Assembly (NCBI GenBank): GCA_001953115.1 | Contig: LSSL01001745.1 | Coordinates: forward strand, 1 to 22,543 | Length of the DNA stretch: 22,543 nt | Direction: 5' to 3' | Source of the DNA: Smittium mucronatum | Taxonomy: Eukaryota; Kickxellomycota; Harpellomycetes; Harpellales; Legeriomycetaceae | Part shown: piece by piece, positions 7,235 to 19,232 of the stretch | Position numbering within the stretch: position 1 is the first letter of the stretch | How the letters are laid out: every line of letters begins with the position of its first letter | Made by a program: the position numbers and the translations under genes | The notes under the pieces: generated by a model | Told to the model about the DNA's origin: nothing | What the model saw: only the letters and a program-made list of their open reading frames with translations | The model's database searches: none

Positions 7235-8689
7235 ATGGCAATTAAAGCTCAAAATATCCCATCCCAATCCTCGTCTTTCGAGCCATTAAAACAGAATCTT
7301 ACTGCATATTGTATAATTTCTGGCCTTATAGTTTCTCTTGCCTCGTTCCAGTTTGGCTACAAACTGTCCGAGATGAACAATATCAAAAATTCCGTAATTC
7401 AATGCGACTTGTTTTCTCCTAAAATCTTGAACCTTCCAATATGCCTACCAATGTCCGATACGTACTTTGGCCTTGTAACCTCCATATTCGCTATTGGTGG
7501 TTTGGTCGGTGCCTTTTTCGGTGGCTACTGTTCCGAAAAGTACGGGAGGAAAAAGTACTTGGTTTTTAATGCTCTCTTCTTCTTTGTCGGTTCGTTAGTC
7601 GAAATGTTCTCTACCACTCCTGGTATGCTGGTTGCCGGCCGGTTCATTTCTGGGCTCGGGTCGGGTGGCGGCGTTGTTACAGCTCCCATGTACCTGACTG
7701 AAATCGCTCCAATCAAGTACCGTGGTTTTTTAAACACATTCAACCAGATGCTGATAGTTGTCGGTATTTTCATCGCCCAACTCATGGGCTACTTTTTCAA
7801 TACGGGTAATCGTTGGCGCTACGTCATCGTTCTTTCCGTCATATCCAGTGTAGCAAACATGCTCACCATGCTTCTAGTTGTTGAAAGCCCAAAGTACTTG
7901 ATATCTAAGGGTAAAGTGCCAGAAGCCAGAATTGCCCTAATTAGACTACGCGGCATATCTTTTGTCGACGACGAAATATCTTTTTGGGAAAATTCCGAAT
8001 CCGAATTCTCGAATTCGCTCCAATCCAACCCAAACGATAATAGAACGAACATTGGGCTGATCAAAATAATGACAATGAAAAAGTACCGCCTGGCTCTAAT
8101 CTTGGCGTTTTGTCTCCAGACTGCACAACAACTATCTGGCATAAATACCATTTTCTTCTACTCGAACGAAATCTTTTCAAAAATGTTTTCCTCATCGAAA
8201 AGTGCCGTTCTCACCCTGATTGTCGGGTCAGTAAATGTAATTTTCACTCTACTCGTTGAATTCATAATAGACAGGCTCGGCCGCAAAGTTCTCCTACTCG
8301 CATCAATGGGCTCTATGGTTATCTGTCTATCCGTCCTCACCATCTCCCTCGTCCATCGCATCAATATCCTGTCTATAATACTCATCTATCTCACCACCAT
8401 ATCGTTCATATCTGGGCTCGGTGCTCTCCCTTACCTCATCGCAACCGAACTCTTTGATCAACGCGCCATGTCCGCCGGAAATACTGTCTCCATCTCCGCT
8501 AACTGGATTTGGACTTTTGTCATTGGAATGGCTTTCCTCTCCCTCCAAGAAAAATTAGGCGATTACGTAAATATTCTCTTCATCGGGTTCCTAATCATCT
8601 TTGGTGCCTTTTTTTATTTATACCTCCCTGAAACCAAAGATAAAACTTACAATGCTGTATCAAAAGAGTTGTTGAATAAACATCTTTAA
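7235..8689 (+). CDS. MFS sugar transporter, Vps73/Ybr241c-like (transporter B)
   Basis: A 484-residue, 12-helix sugar porter and tandem paralogue of the gene at 2743. It keeps the same signatures: FGYKLSEMN (40-48), GYCSEKYGRKK (97-107), RWR (193-195), VESPKYL (216-222), QQLSGIN (298-304), DRLGRK (346-351), ELFDQR (405-410), NWIW (423-426) and PETKDKT (465-471). Loop-1 cysteines are Cys57 and Cys70. It differs by a 17-residue longer, Ser/Gln-rich N-terminus, a central loop two residues shorter with unrelated sequence (about 253-273), and a three-residue longer C-terminus. The start is the first ATG after an in-frame stop at 7175-7177 and has a good context (gccATGg). Ile codons in its second half are mixed (12 ATC, 6 ATT, 7 ATA), unlike transporter A. 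It is intronless and intact. The conserved signatures predict an active carrier; substrate and membrane (plasma or vacuolar) are unknown. Confidence 0.95.
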   Translation: MAIKAQNIPSQSSSFEPLKQNLTAYCIISGLIVSLASFQFGYKLSEMNNIKNSVIQCDLFSPKILNLPICLPMSDTYFGLVTSIFAIGGLVGAFFGGYCSEKYGRKKYLVFNALFFFVGSLVEMFSTTPGMLVAGRFISGLGSGGGVVTAPMYLTEIAPIKYRGFLNTFNQMLIVVGIFIAQLMGYFFNTGNRWRYVIVLSVISSVANMLTMLLVVESPKYLISKGKVPEARIALIRLRGISFVDDEISFWENSESEFSNSLQSNPNDNRTNIGLIKIMTMKKYRLALILAFCLQTAQQLSGINTIFFYSNEIFSKMFSSSKSAVLTLIVGSVNVIFTLLVEFIIDRLGRKVLLLASMGSMVICLSVLTISLVHRINILSIILIYLTTISFISGLGALPYLIATELFDQRAMSAGNTVSISANWIWTFVIGMAFLSLQEKLGDYVNILFIGFLIIFGAFFYLYLPETKDKTYNAVSKELLNKHL

Positions 8690-8726
8690 AACGCCCTATA
8701 GGATACCATCTATCATATTTATTCTC

Positions 8727-8737
8727 TTTTTTTTTTT
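8727..8737 (+). repeat. Poly(T) run after transporter B
   Basis: Eleven T beginning 38 bases past the stop codon of transporter B. In the transcript it would be a U-rich 3' UTR segment. Such runs are frequent in this window. Confidence 0.6.
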
Positions 8738-8930
8738 ACTCCAATCACCAAAAAATCTAAACTCCTTTTGAATTTTGAATCTGTGAAAAGTAGGGAAATT
8801 TCTTTTATTTATTCTATTGATCTTTTTCTCGCCATTTCATGTTTTCAGAACAATTCAATATCTATAAAATTCATCCAACTAGAAATTAATCCGGTTTAGC
8901 AATCATGAACAAAAATTGTATATTTCTAAA

Positions 8931-8936
8931 TATATA
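8931..8936 (+). terminator. Possible 3'-end efficiency element of transporter B
   Basis: TATATA about 240 bases past the stop codon. It is one of several candidates and weak because the motif is expected often in this composition. Confidence 0.15.
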
Positions 8937-11900
8937 CAAGATTTTTTTTTATACTTAATTCTAATCAAGGTTTTAAATTTAGATTGCTAATATAAAAGAA
9001 AAAAAATGTTATTTTATAAATTAATTTTCAATAGAGATCTCGGTTAGTTTTGATATATAGTAAAATTGTGGATTTTTCCAAATCTTGTAAAAATTTACAA
9101 GAATAACCAGAAAATACGCTGTCGCAATTCTAAATCAAGGTCATTTTTGCCCTTTTTTTTTCTTTTCCAAAAAATAATAGAGTCGGATATCCATAAACAA
9201 ATTTGAAAATTTCAGAAATTTTTTGTTTTTATAAAACCAATCGATATCGAATTACATGCCCTTAATGGATCTTTTGTGATTTTATAAAATAAATAAATAT
9301 AATAAAAACTCGCAAAATGATTTTTAATATTACTATTATTAAACCGCCCATGAATATTTTTTTGACTAGAAATCTTAAAGATGTAAAAGATTTGCTAATA
9401 TGGTTTTTTTTCCGGTTCTATCAAAAGTGGACGCCTTTTGGAGAAAAAAAAACAATTAATAAAAAAAAAACCTCTAAACTTTTGACCCGATAAATCGATC
9501 AAAAAAAAGTAAGAAATTCTTTTTTTCAAAAATGTATAGATTGATTCCAGTATACATTGCATTAAAGAAATAAATAAAAAATATAATGGGTGAGACTACT
9601 TTAAAATTCAGTACTTTCATTAACACTGCGACGATTTTTTGAAAATGTGATTATTTTACAAGTCGGGTATATTAATTGGATATTGGAAGGTGCATTACGT
9701 ACTTTATGATCAAATTAAATAAAATCGATAATTTTTACAAAAGTAACATATTTCAATTATCTTTTCTTTTAAATTTCTATACATTTAAAATGAATCGGAA
9801 ATATTTTTCACTTTATAGAATAAATTATAAAGGTGATTTTATATATATCTAACAGTTTTCCACTTTTTTATACTTTTTATTCTTCCATTATGTCAAAATT
9901 AAGATAAATATCAACTATCACCTCTTTATAAAGAGGGAAAACGCTGTTGGGTTTATTAATTCAAATTTTACCGTTATATTACATAAAATATCCATAAATG
10001 CTATTAAAAAAATTAATCAGGCTAACTAGTTATTGATTATTTTGAAATTATTGTTCTAAAAGTCTAAATTAAATCTAATATTCAACCTCACAAGATTTTC
10101 CCACCTAAAAATTCAAAAAAAATTTGTAAGTTTTATTTTATTTGAATGGTAAATCAGAGTTAGTATAAAAAATACAATGTTTGAAACTCTAAAATTATTG
10201 AAAAAATAAATAAATTTAATTTTCCTTTTAAAATTAAAGAACGGTATGATAACGCAAATATCTTTATTAGCCCAAAATTATCATATTAGTTCAAGAATTT
10301 ATCACAAACTGGTCAACGTCAAAAGAAAATTTTCATATTTTTAATCGAAATATTTCCTCTTTAATGCTATTTGTTTAAAGATTTTATATGATAATTTTAA
10401 TTTCTCGAATTTCTTTACCCTAGAATCAAACTGAAAACTACAAAAGCCAACTTGCTTGACTTTTAAAAAATAAAATTAGTGATTTTATATCAGCAACATC
10501 TTGTTATAAATATATATATTTTAAGTCAATTTTAGAAACATCATATTTAATTTTTTGAAAAGAACTGCTTTTTTAAATGCCAAAAGACTAAAAAAAATTT
10601 TACTGAGTAGCCATTAAGCTGGGAAGTATATTTAAAATATTTTAAAACATTAAAGACAATGAAAAATCGATCTTGATTTATTTTTTTCTAATAGATTATT
10701 AATAGTTGTGTGATCGATTTTATATTTAAAACATATTTTTTCTCTAAAACAGTAATAATAAACATTAAATTCGTATACTTTTTAATTAGTATAAATAAAA
10801 AGCTTTTTTTTTTTAATAAACAAATATAATAAATTTATATGTTTTTGGAAGATTTTTCTTTTATTCCATTGAAACCAAATAAATATATCATCTACATATT
10901 TATTCTCCCAGAACATAATATTTAGTAATAATATAATCAGAATAATATTAATTAAGGTTTTCATCAATCTTTTTGAGTTTATTATCAGAAATAAGAGTTT
11001 TTATATTTTTACAAAAAAAATAGTACTCATCTCTTTCTCAGAAAATTAAAGCATAAAAGATCCTAAAGAAAGTAATTACTATAGTCATAATTAGATGTAT
11101 GCCATGCTGTGCTATGATGTGATATGCCGAATTTTTTAAAATTAGTGTTTCGATTCAGGTTATTTGTTAAGAATTCGGGCATTTTATAATTACTTTTCTT
11201 ATAATAATTGATTATAATAAATTAATATCACCTTCCTAATACTTTATTTAAATTATAATCTCAATAATTTTAATCCCAAAAATTTAAAAAATCATTTTAA
11301 GAGTTTGAATGGAAAAAATTACAATATTTCATCCTAAAAAATTAAGGTATATAATTATTCTTATTATTTGATTTTTTTCTAGTTTAGATCAAGTAGAATT
11401 AGGATTTCTTCTATAAAAAATTATATTATTATTATAAAATAAAAATAAAAAATAAAATATTGCTTTTAGCAGAATAAATATGAAAATTATTCATGTTTTA
11501 TTTATACTCATAGTCAAAATACATATATATATTCAATTATTAATAGTTTTTTCTACTTTATTTTTTAACTTTAAATAATTTTTCATTTAATAAGCGATAT
11601 TTATATAATCATATTATTTCCCTTAACCCACTGTGTTTAATTATATATTTTCGTTATAATTTAATAAAAATATTTTTTAATATTTCCCCGAATTCAAAAA
11701 TAAATTTAAAATTTTATATTTTACAATTAAAAACTGCATCGGTGATTTTTTGATTAATCAAAATTGAAGTTTTTTCGTTATAACTAATAATTTTTTAATC
11801 TGAAAATTTCCCAAAGAGCGTAATTTCTCTTAAAATTATTTTCAAAAAAAAAAATCTCGTAATAGACATATATAAAATTATTAAAAAAAAAGCCAAAATT

Positions 11901-14900
11901 TAATCCATGAATGAAAAAATTTAATTCACATGCATATTTTTCAATAATAAAATTGTTTTGAATTATTTAATACAAATACAATATCAATTAAAATTAATTG
12001 ATAAATATTAACGCCAATGAAATTGAGCTTTTTTTAGAAATTTACAATTTAAAATATATTTACATTAGAATTTAGTCCTTCGATATTTTTAATCTAAATT
12101 TATATTTTAATTTAGTTATTATACGAATTTTACTAATTTTGAGTTATAAAATAAATTGACATTTTATAATCTAATGGTTTTATTCTTATGAAATCCCCAA
12201 AATATATTCGGCAGATAGAATCTTATTTATTTTTACGTATAAATTATATTTGACATATTTTATATTTTATATTTCTTAATGTAAATTTTTATCCATATTA
12301 ACTAATAACATTTAATTTCAAATCTATTTAATTTTTGTAATAATAATAATTAATTAATAAATAAATAAATTCTATCGCAGCACATGATTGAATATAAATC
12401 ACTTAATGTTATTTAATTTACTTATTTTAATTTATCAGTAAATAAAAATTGCAAACAAAAAAAAAATTTATTTGTTATATAATTTATAATTAAAATTATA
12501 ATTGTATGTACAATTTGAATTATTAACATAGATAGCTTTTTAAGAAACTTTTTTTGTTTAAAATTTTTGCTTGAGAATTAAAAAATTAATTTGATATGTA
12601 TAATAATTTATTTTAAAAGTAGTCTATTTTTTTTAGAGTTAAAAATAATAATTTTGATTTTTACTTTATTACTAATAAATTTTTTAATAAAGTTCTTAAT
12701 AGAAAATCATAATCAAAATTTTAAGAATTTAATAGAAATTTTATTGAACTAAAAAAAATTATTTTTTTACTCATGTTTTTTTTTTTTGAATTTCATAGAT
12801 TGAAAATTTTTATTAACAAGTATTTTTTTTTAATTATTGGAATATACCAAGATCCTTATACGAACATATTTATTTTATTTGTAATTTTTTAATATTAAAA
12901 TTATCATATTTATTTTAAACATATTATATTTTTATTTCGGTTAAAATTACTCAAAAAAAATATAATAACATTAATAAAAAATTAAGCATCTGAATATAAA
13001 AATCATAATCAACTGCAAAATTAACAAATAATTAGGATTACCGATATAAAACTGGATATTTAAATCCAAAAAAAGCATTATTTTGTTCTATTGGAAAATT
13101 TTTAATTATTTCGTGATTTTTTTTTGAAATGGGTTCAAGTTTTATTTTTATTGAATCTCACGCAGGATTAATTTCCAAATATTTTCCTAAAGAAATAATG
13201 TGTTTTTCTTATTTAAAATCATGAAAAAAAATATTCTAAAATTTCCAATTATATAAAAAAAATGATTTAATTGAATCGAATTGCTCAATTTTTATCCAGT
13301 TGATAGCTTATTTTATCAATTTTGTATAGATTTATTAACTTAATATCAAAATTATTACTTATGTATCAATAAGTCAATTTTTTTCATTTTTTATTAGCTA
13401 ATCTTTTTTTTCAGTTTCTCAATTTAGCAAAAAATCTTAAAAAATCTGATATTTTTCATTTTAATGTTTTTAATTATTTTCCTAATTTAACATTCTTTAT
13501 ATTATATATTGTACTAGTTATTTCTGTCAACTTTACCTATTTTCAATTAAGAATTTCGAATTATTCAAATTCTTTATAATCAGGAAAAAATAAAATAGGC
13601 TTTTAGAATTAATTCGATCCCAGATTTATATTCATGTAACTTGGGAATCTTTCTTCTTTTAAATTTTAAGCGAAGACCTTTTAATTTATTTTTTAAGAAC
13701 AAGTTTAAAATGGATGGAGTTTTTTTTGGAAATTAAGAGTTAATTTTTCCTATCGATAAAGTAATGTAAAATTGTGCTTTTTTTCATTTTACTAAGAATC
13801 AAAACGATTCTTATTGTTAGTATATAAATTATTTTTCGCTTTTCATGTTACACTATATGTCCCTCTCATGCTATTGCTTTTATATTATTTTACTAAGAAA
13901 TATTTGATGGTAAAATAAAAAAATGTATTATTCCGAAAATTTTCGTGGTTATTTGCTTTCAGCTTTAAATTTATGAGTATTTTAATTTTAACTTACTTTG
14001 TAACCAATTTCATAAAATTCATTTTAGCTTTGTTTATAATTATTTAAATTTCAAGATATTTTTAAATTAAAGCTATTTTTCATTGTTTTCAATTTGAGAA
14101 TCATAAACTCAAAAAAATTAGAACCAATCAGAAGTTATTATTTTAACGTAATAAAAACCCGAGGAAATTGACTTTCTACTCTATAAAATTTTAATTGGAA
14201 ATACTTATATTAATTATATTCTTATATGTGATAATTATTAAAATTAGATTTTTAAATTGAGACCTAATTACTTTTTATATTTATTAGCAAATAAAACTTT
14301 ACCATCTATAATTTGATAATATATTATATCATAAGTTTAAAAATATATATATGTATTTTCTAGAGTATGGATTAAAAAGATGGTTTATACTTTGTTTTTT
14401 AAACATAATATTATTAAAAAAATGAAATGTATTAAATATGTATATGTATAAGTATAAGTATATTTATGATATTAAATTTACAGGTTTTGGAGTTTTAATA
14501 TGTATCCCTTTTAAAATTGATTCATTAAAAAAATATATTTTTGTATATATTTTAGCCTTTCTTAACATTGATCATTATTCGCCACACAATTATTTGGTGT
14601 TTTGTATAACTAATCTGTGTTATAACATCTATAATGATAACGTATAAATGATTTTAAGTCTTTTCGAAAAATTTTATTTGGATCAGCTGGTATAAAAAAC
14701 CTCTAAATGACCATATATTTATTAAACTGATGAATATATTTATATTGTAGTTAAGTTTTAGAAGCTAAAATTATAGAATGTGAAGGATAATTTATTTCAA
14801 TATTATATAAATTTTGTTAAAAATTTGTTGAGAAATTTGATCATTCCATATGATTATTCTGATAATTCCTAGAATAATTTTTTTTTTTTGGAATATTATT

Positions 14901-15130
14901 AATTGAAAAACACCAATCAAAAGTAAATTATATACTGTATTCATAATAATAAAACAAAATTTAAGCATTATTAAATTATAAATCAAAATAACTATCTAAT
15001 TTCAATTAAATAATATTTTATTAAATTTTTGTTATTCATTATCAGATATCGATTTTTTTACATTATTGACCATTTTTTGTTTTTACCTCATTATTTTATA
15101 TCCTTTTATATCTAAAATTAATATCGGCTG

Positions 15131-15146
15131 CCTTAATTGATTAAGG
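15131..15146. repeat. Short inverted repeat (7-bp arms, 2-base spacer)
   Basis: CCTTAAT and ATTAAGG flank TG. A minor hairpin-capable sequence inside the desert, compatible with chance. Confidence 0.5.
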
Positions 15147-18100
15147 ATACTGCTTTTTTTTTCTATAAGTCTAGAATAATCATGAATTCTTTCTCGTTGA
15201 AATCAAATGATAAATTCCTATCTATTGGTAAAATACAGCGCCCAACCTATATTATGGAGACCATTTTCCTTAAAAATTGAAAAAGGATGGATATATTTTT
15301 ACTTTAATATAAAAAATTTACAAATTAAACCTGAAAAATCTTATTATTAATTTACTATTTAATTCTTTTTTTGAAAAAAAATGATTTTGAAAAATAAATC
15401 AATATTCCTTTCAGCTAATGAAAAAATTCCAAGCATTATGTACTTTTATTTTTTTTAAAACTTAGTGCATCGAAAAGATATAATGTGATTAAATTGATAA
15501 TCCGAAAGAATTTAATGAATTAATTCTCAAAAAGGGGGTTTTTCAAATTAATAATAAGAATTTTTAAAAAAATTTAATTAATTTTTTTTTTTTTCAAATA
15601 TTAAAAAGCATAACTTCATTTTTAATAAGTTTACATTTTATATTTTAATATAAAATAATTGATAAATTTACCAATAATTTTTTTTATAACCTAACCGATA
15701 AATACACCATCTTTCAATTATTTTTCTGCTAAACGATGGATTTATTCCAATTAGATTTATTGAAGCTTAAATGGTATTGGTATTTTTCGTGAAAATTAAT
15801 AATAATATTATTGCGGTTATATAATTTAAATACTTAATAATTGATTCGATTTATAAAAAAGTGAAATTAAATCATACTTAAAACCATTTTAATTTAGCTC
15901 AAAAAAGTTGTGAGCAAACTAAAAATAAGAAAAAATGTTTTCAAAAAAGTTATCTAATTTTTTCTTATTAGATTTAAAGTAACAAATATGGATTTATTTC
16001 GTTAATAATGGTTTTCAAAAACTAAAACGAATTTGTGGAAAATTGAGAACAATATAAATCAGTAAAAATAGCTAATTTTGTAAAAGATAAAATGATATAA
16101 ACCAAAAAAAGAAGCTAATTTTAAATTTATCAATCAAATCTCTTTATATTTTTATGTATGTATTTTAAACATTAAATTTTTTTTGATGAAAATAAATGCA
16201 TGTTTATTGTAAAGCTTATTTTTCTATTAAAAATGAGATACCTGTACTAAATTTTGATTTTAAATTATATTTAATTCATTAAAAATACTAATTATATAAC
16301 AAAATAGACAAAAATCATTAAAATATGTGTAATAATCAGACTAAATAATTTTAAATTTTATCAGAGATTTTAGTAATTTAAAGCATTTTAGGCTACTAAT
16401 AAATTACAGTTTTTATTTTTTTCATTAAGAATCCCATTCAGTCATAATTTTTAATATTCCTTTTAGTAAAGTGGAGTATTTTTAAAATATTTATTCTATT
16501 AAGATAGAATCACAAAATTAATTCAAAAGGTTGATCTTATCGATGACTTTAATTTTTGTATTTTTATACACAGATTTTTTGATACTTATATTTTTTTATA
16601 TAAAAATTATATCTTTTTATAAAAATTCCATTAATTCTAATTTGTTATTTGTAAAAAAATGTATTTAATTCTAATATTTTCGCAATTATGAAGATAATCA
16701 TTTAATTTTATGGCAAATTTATGTTCAATAACTAAAAAACTCCTTAAATAATTTTTATCAAACAGTTTGGGCTTTATCAAATATGCATCACGTGTTTTAT
16801 TGCACTATATTATTGATAATATAATATACATATATCAATAAATCTGTTTTTATAAGTACTTTTTTCTATCAAATCAATCTATCATTGAAACTAGATGGAA
16901 ATAAAAAACCATCTAATTATAAAAAATATCATAAATTTTAGTAGAATTACGTATATTTATATGAATACTATATATCTTTTACAAAATTATTTTTTTGCTT
17001 TTTTTGGCACCCTTTTTATAAAAAATATAACTTTGAAATTAATTTGATCAAAAACATAATTATTATAATTTGTGACTGAATTATTAAAAAATTTCAACTT
17101 TTTATATTCCCTCAAATTTTTTTTTTTAATTTTGCTACAGTTTTTGAACAATAACAAATAGCTTTATTGAGTTTTTCTTTTATATTTTCAATCATTTACA
17201 TTTATAGGAAATATTATCGAAGATATATAAGTATAAAAAATATTCGTGAGTTCAAAAATCAAAATAATAAATTTTAATTGAAATGATTGACTTATAGTTT
17301 TTTTATTGCCGTTAGAAGTAAAAATGATAAATTTTTTTAGTATTTCAATAATTAAAATCAGTAAGTAAGATGTGTTTTAATTCGAGTAGAAAGAATTCAG
17401 ATTAATAGCATTAAATATAAGTTTAAAGCCGTTTTCAGCTAAAAACTCTACACTTATAGATTATTTAAAAAAGATTATTAAGAAAATTAGTCGAATATTT
17501 ATTATCAAAATTTTTGAGAAAAATTATTTTTTATTGGTATATCTGTATAATAAAAAGTTAATTATTATAAAAATATATTAAATTAAAGTGAAATAAATGT
17601 ATAAACGAAATAAAAAAAATTATTTAATTAAATTTTTGACCAAAATTTAAAAAATTCCATTTATATAAAATGGTATTGTTTTTATTTTTTATTTTTTTAA
17701 ATGATCTTATTTAAATTACCGTGAGATAAAAATTTTATTATAATTTTTCCGATTATTTTATGCCATAATCATTTAAAAAACTTATCAAATATCTAACATA
17801 CATAATTATCAGCATCATCAATTTTGCATAGAATCCATAATATTTTTGTTATTTTGTTACTAGAAGCTCTATTAAACTAAGATAATTATTTTCTACAGTA
17901 GAATATTTTACATAAAAATAGTTGTGATTAATTTTCGAAATCTTTTTTGCTTCTATATCATCCGAAAAATCGCATAGAGATCCTACATGAATAACTTGGT
18001 ATATTTAGGATAGTAAAGTAGGGATATATCGTATTTAAAAAAATGATTTATGATACCTTAAGTCGAAAATATTTTCAAACTTGGATTGTAATATTTGGCT

Positions 18101-19207
18101 ATATCTATCATTAAAGATGATTCTAACAAAATCAAACTCTGTTTATCAATGTTTAATTTTTTTAAATATCATCTACATACTAGTTTTATTATTTTTTCTT
18201 GGGGCGTGATAGAGTATAGCGTTATTCTAAATTATTATATTATTATATTTTATAATGTGGTTATAATCTACATAAAAATCGATCGTTTTGAGGATGTAGC
18301 ATTTTCAATAGAAAAATCGTTTTTATTTCCTCTTTTTTTGATTGTTGAATTTTCTGAAGACATTATAACAATTGAAAGAAAATTTTCAAAAATTTCTTTT
18401 AACTTGTGACTATTTAAAAAATTATACCGCTTACAAAATTAAACTATTAATTCAATTAATTTTTTTGTTTTAGTATTCAGTATAAATCTTTTTTACACTA
18501 AGATAATCAGCTTTTTAATTTTTTAAATTACAGTTAAATTTTTTTTTGTGCTCATCCATAATTACTGCCATTTATGAGTGATATCTATTAGTCGATTTTC
18601 TCCCCATCTAAAAATTTACAAATACTATTGAGGATGCAGGGCTCAATAATTTGATAACATTATATAAAAAAATCCCAATTTTTCCGTAATATATATGCAT
18701 TAAGGTCTATAAACCTATATAATCCTCAGTAATTTTGCAATTATTCTATGTTTAAGTTAATTTTAGGCATAACTGTACTTTCTTTTTAGAAAATCTAATT
18801 TTAGCATTATTAATTTAGAAAATCCAGAATACCTACATTTTTTAGATTTTAAGTAATTATTTCCATATTTAATGCGATTTGAGTAATTTTTAAATTAATA
18901 TATAACTGATGAGTATGAGATTATATTTTCCTTGTTTTTCTGTCTTAAATAATTTATTTTTTCTATTTGGAAAATTTGGAACAGAATTAATTAGATAATA
19001 TACATTAAATCACTAAAAAAAGCTATAGATCCAGATTTTTTTGAGTTTTTTTTTCAAAGTATATTTTTTATAGATCTCACCCACAAAAAATTGTGACAAA
19101 TATATTAATTATATGAGAGGAATTTCCTCTAAAATTTTTATAATTGAAATTTATTGATTCCCAGGCATCCTAAGCCTAATTTTACTTTCTTTTTTGGTAG
19201 GCATATT

Positions 19208-19232
19208 GGCTTAATTAAATCCCAATTAAGCC
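19208..19232. repeat. Hairpin inverted repeat (9-bp arms, 7-base loop)
   Basis: GGCTTAATT and AATTAAGCC are exact reverse complements around a 7-base loop. A G-U and a U-A pair could extend the stem in RNA. The GGC/GCC stem ends are noticeable in a region with so little G+C. No neighbouring gene suggests it is a terminator. Confidence 0.65.

Noticed and set aside
11099..11127. Imperfect ATG-rich tandem pattern (atgctgtgct/atgatgtgat)
   Set aside because: Only about two degenerate units; too short and diverged to call a tandem repeat.
12258..12268. Match to the budding-yeast origin consensus (TTTTATATTTT), with others near 11713 and 15641
   Set aside because: This 11-mer is expected repeatedly in DNA with about 85% A+T, and the consensus applies to Saccharomyces relatives only. 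No basis for calling an origin.
16155..16410. Yeast-like intron signals (GTATGT-like then TACTAATA...CAG)
   Set aside because: No open reading frame flanks them on either side. Such short AT-rich motifs recur by chance in this composition.
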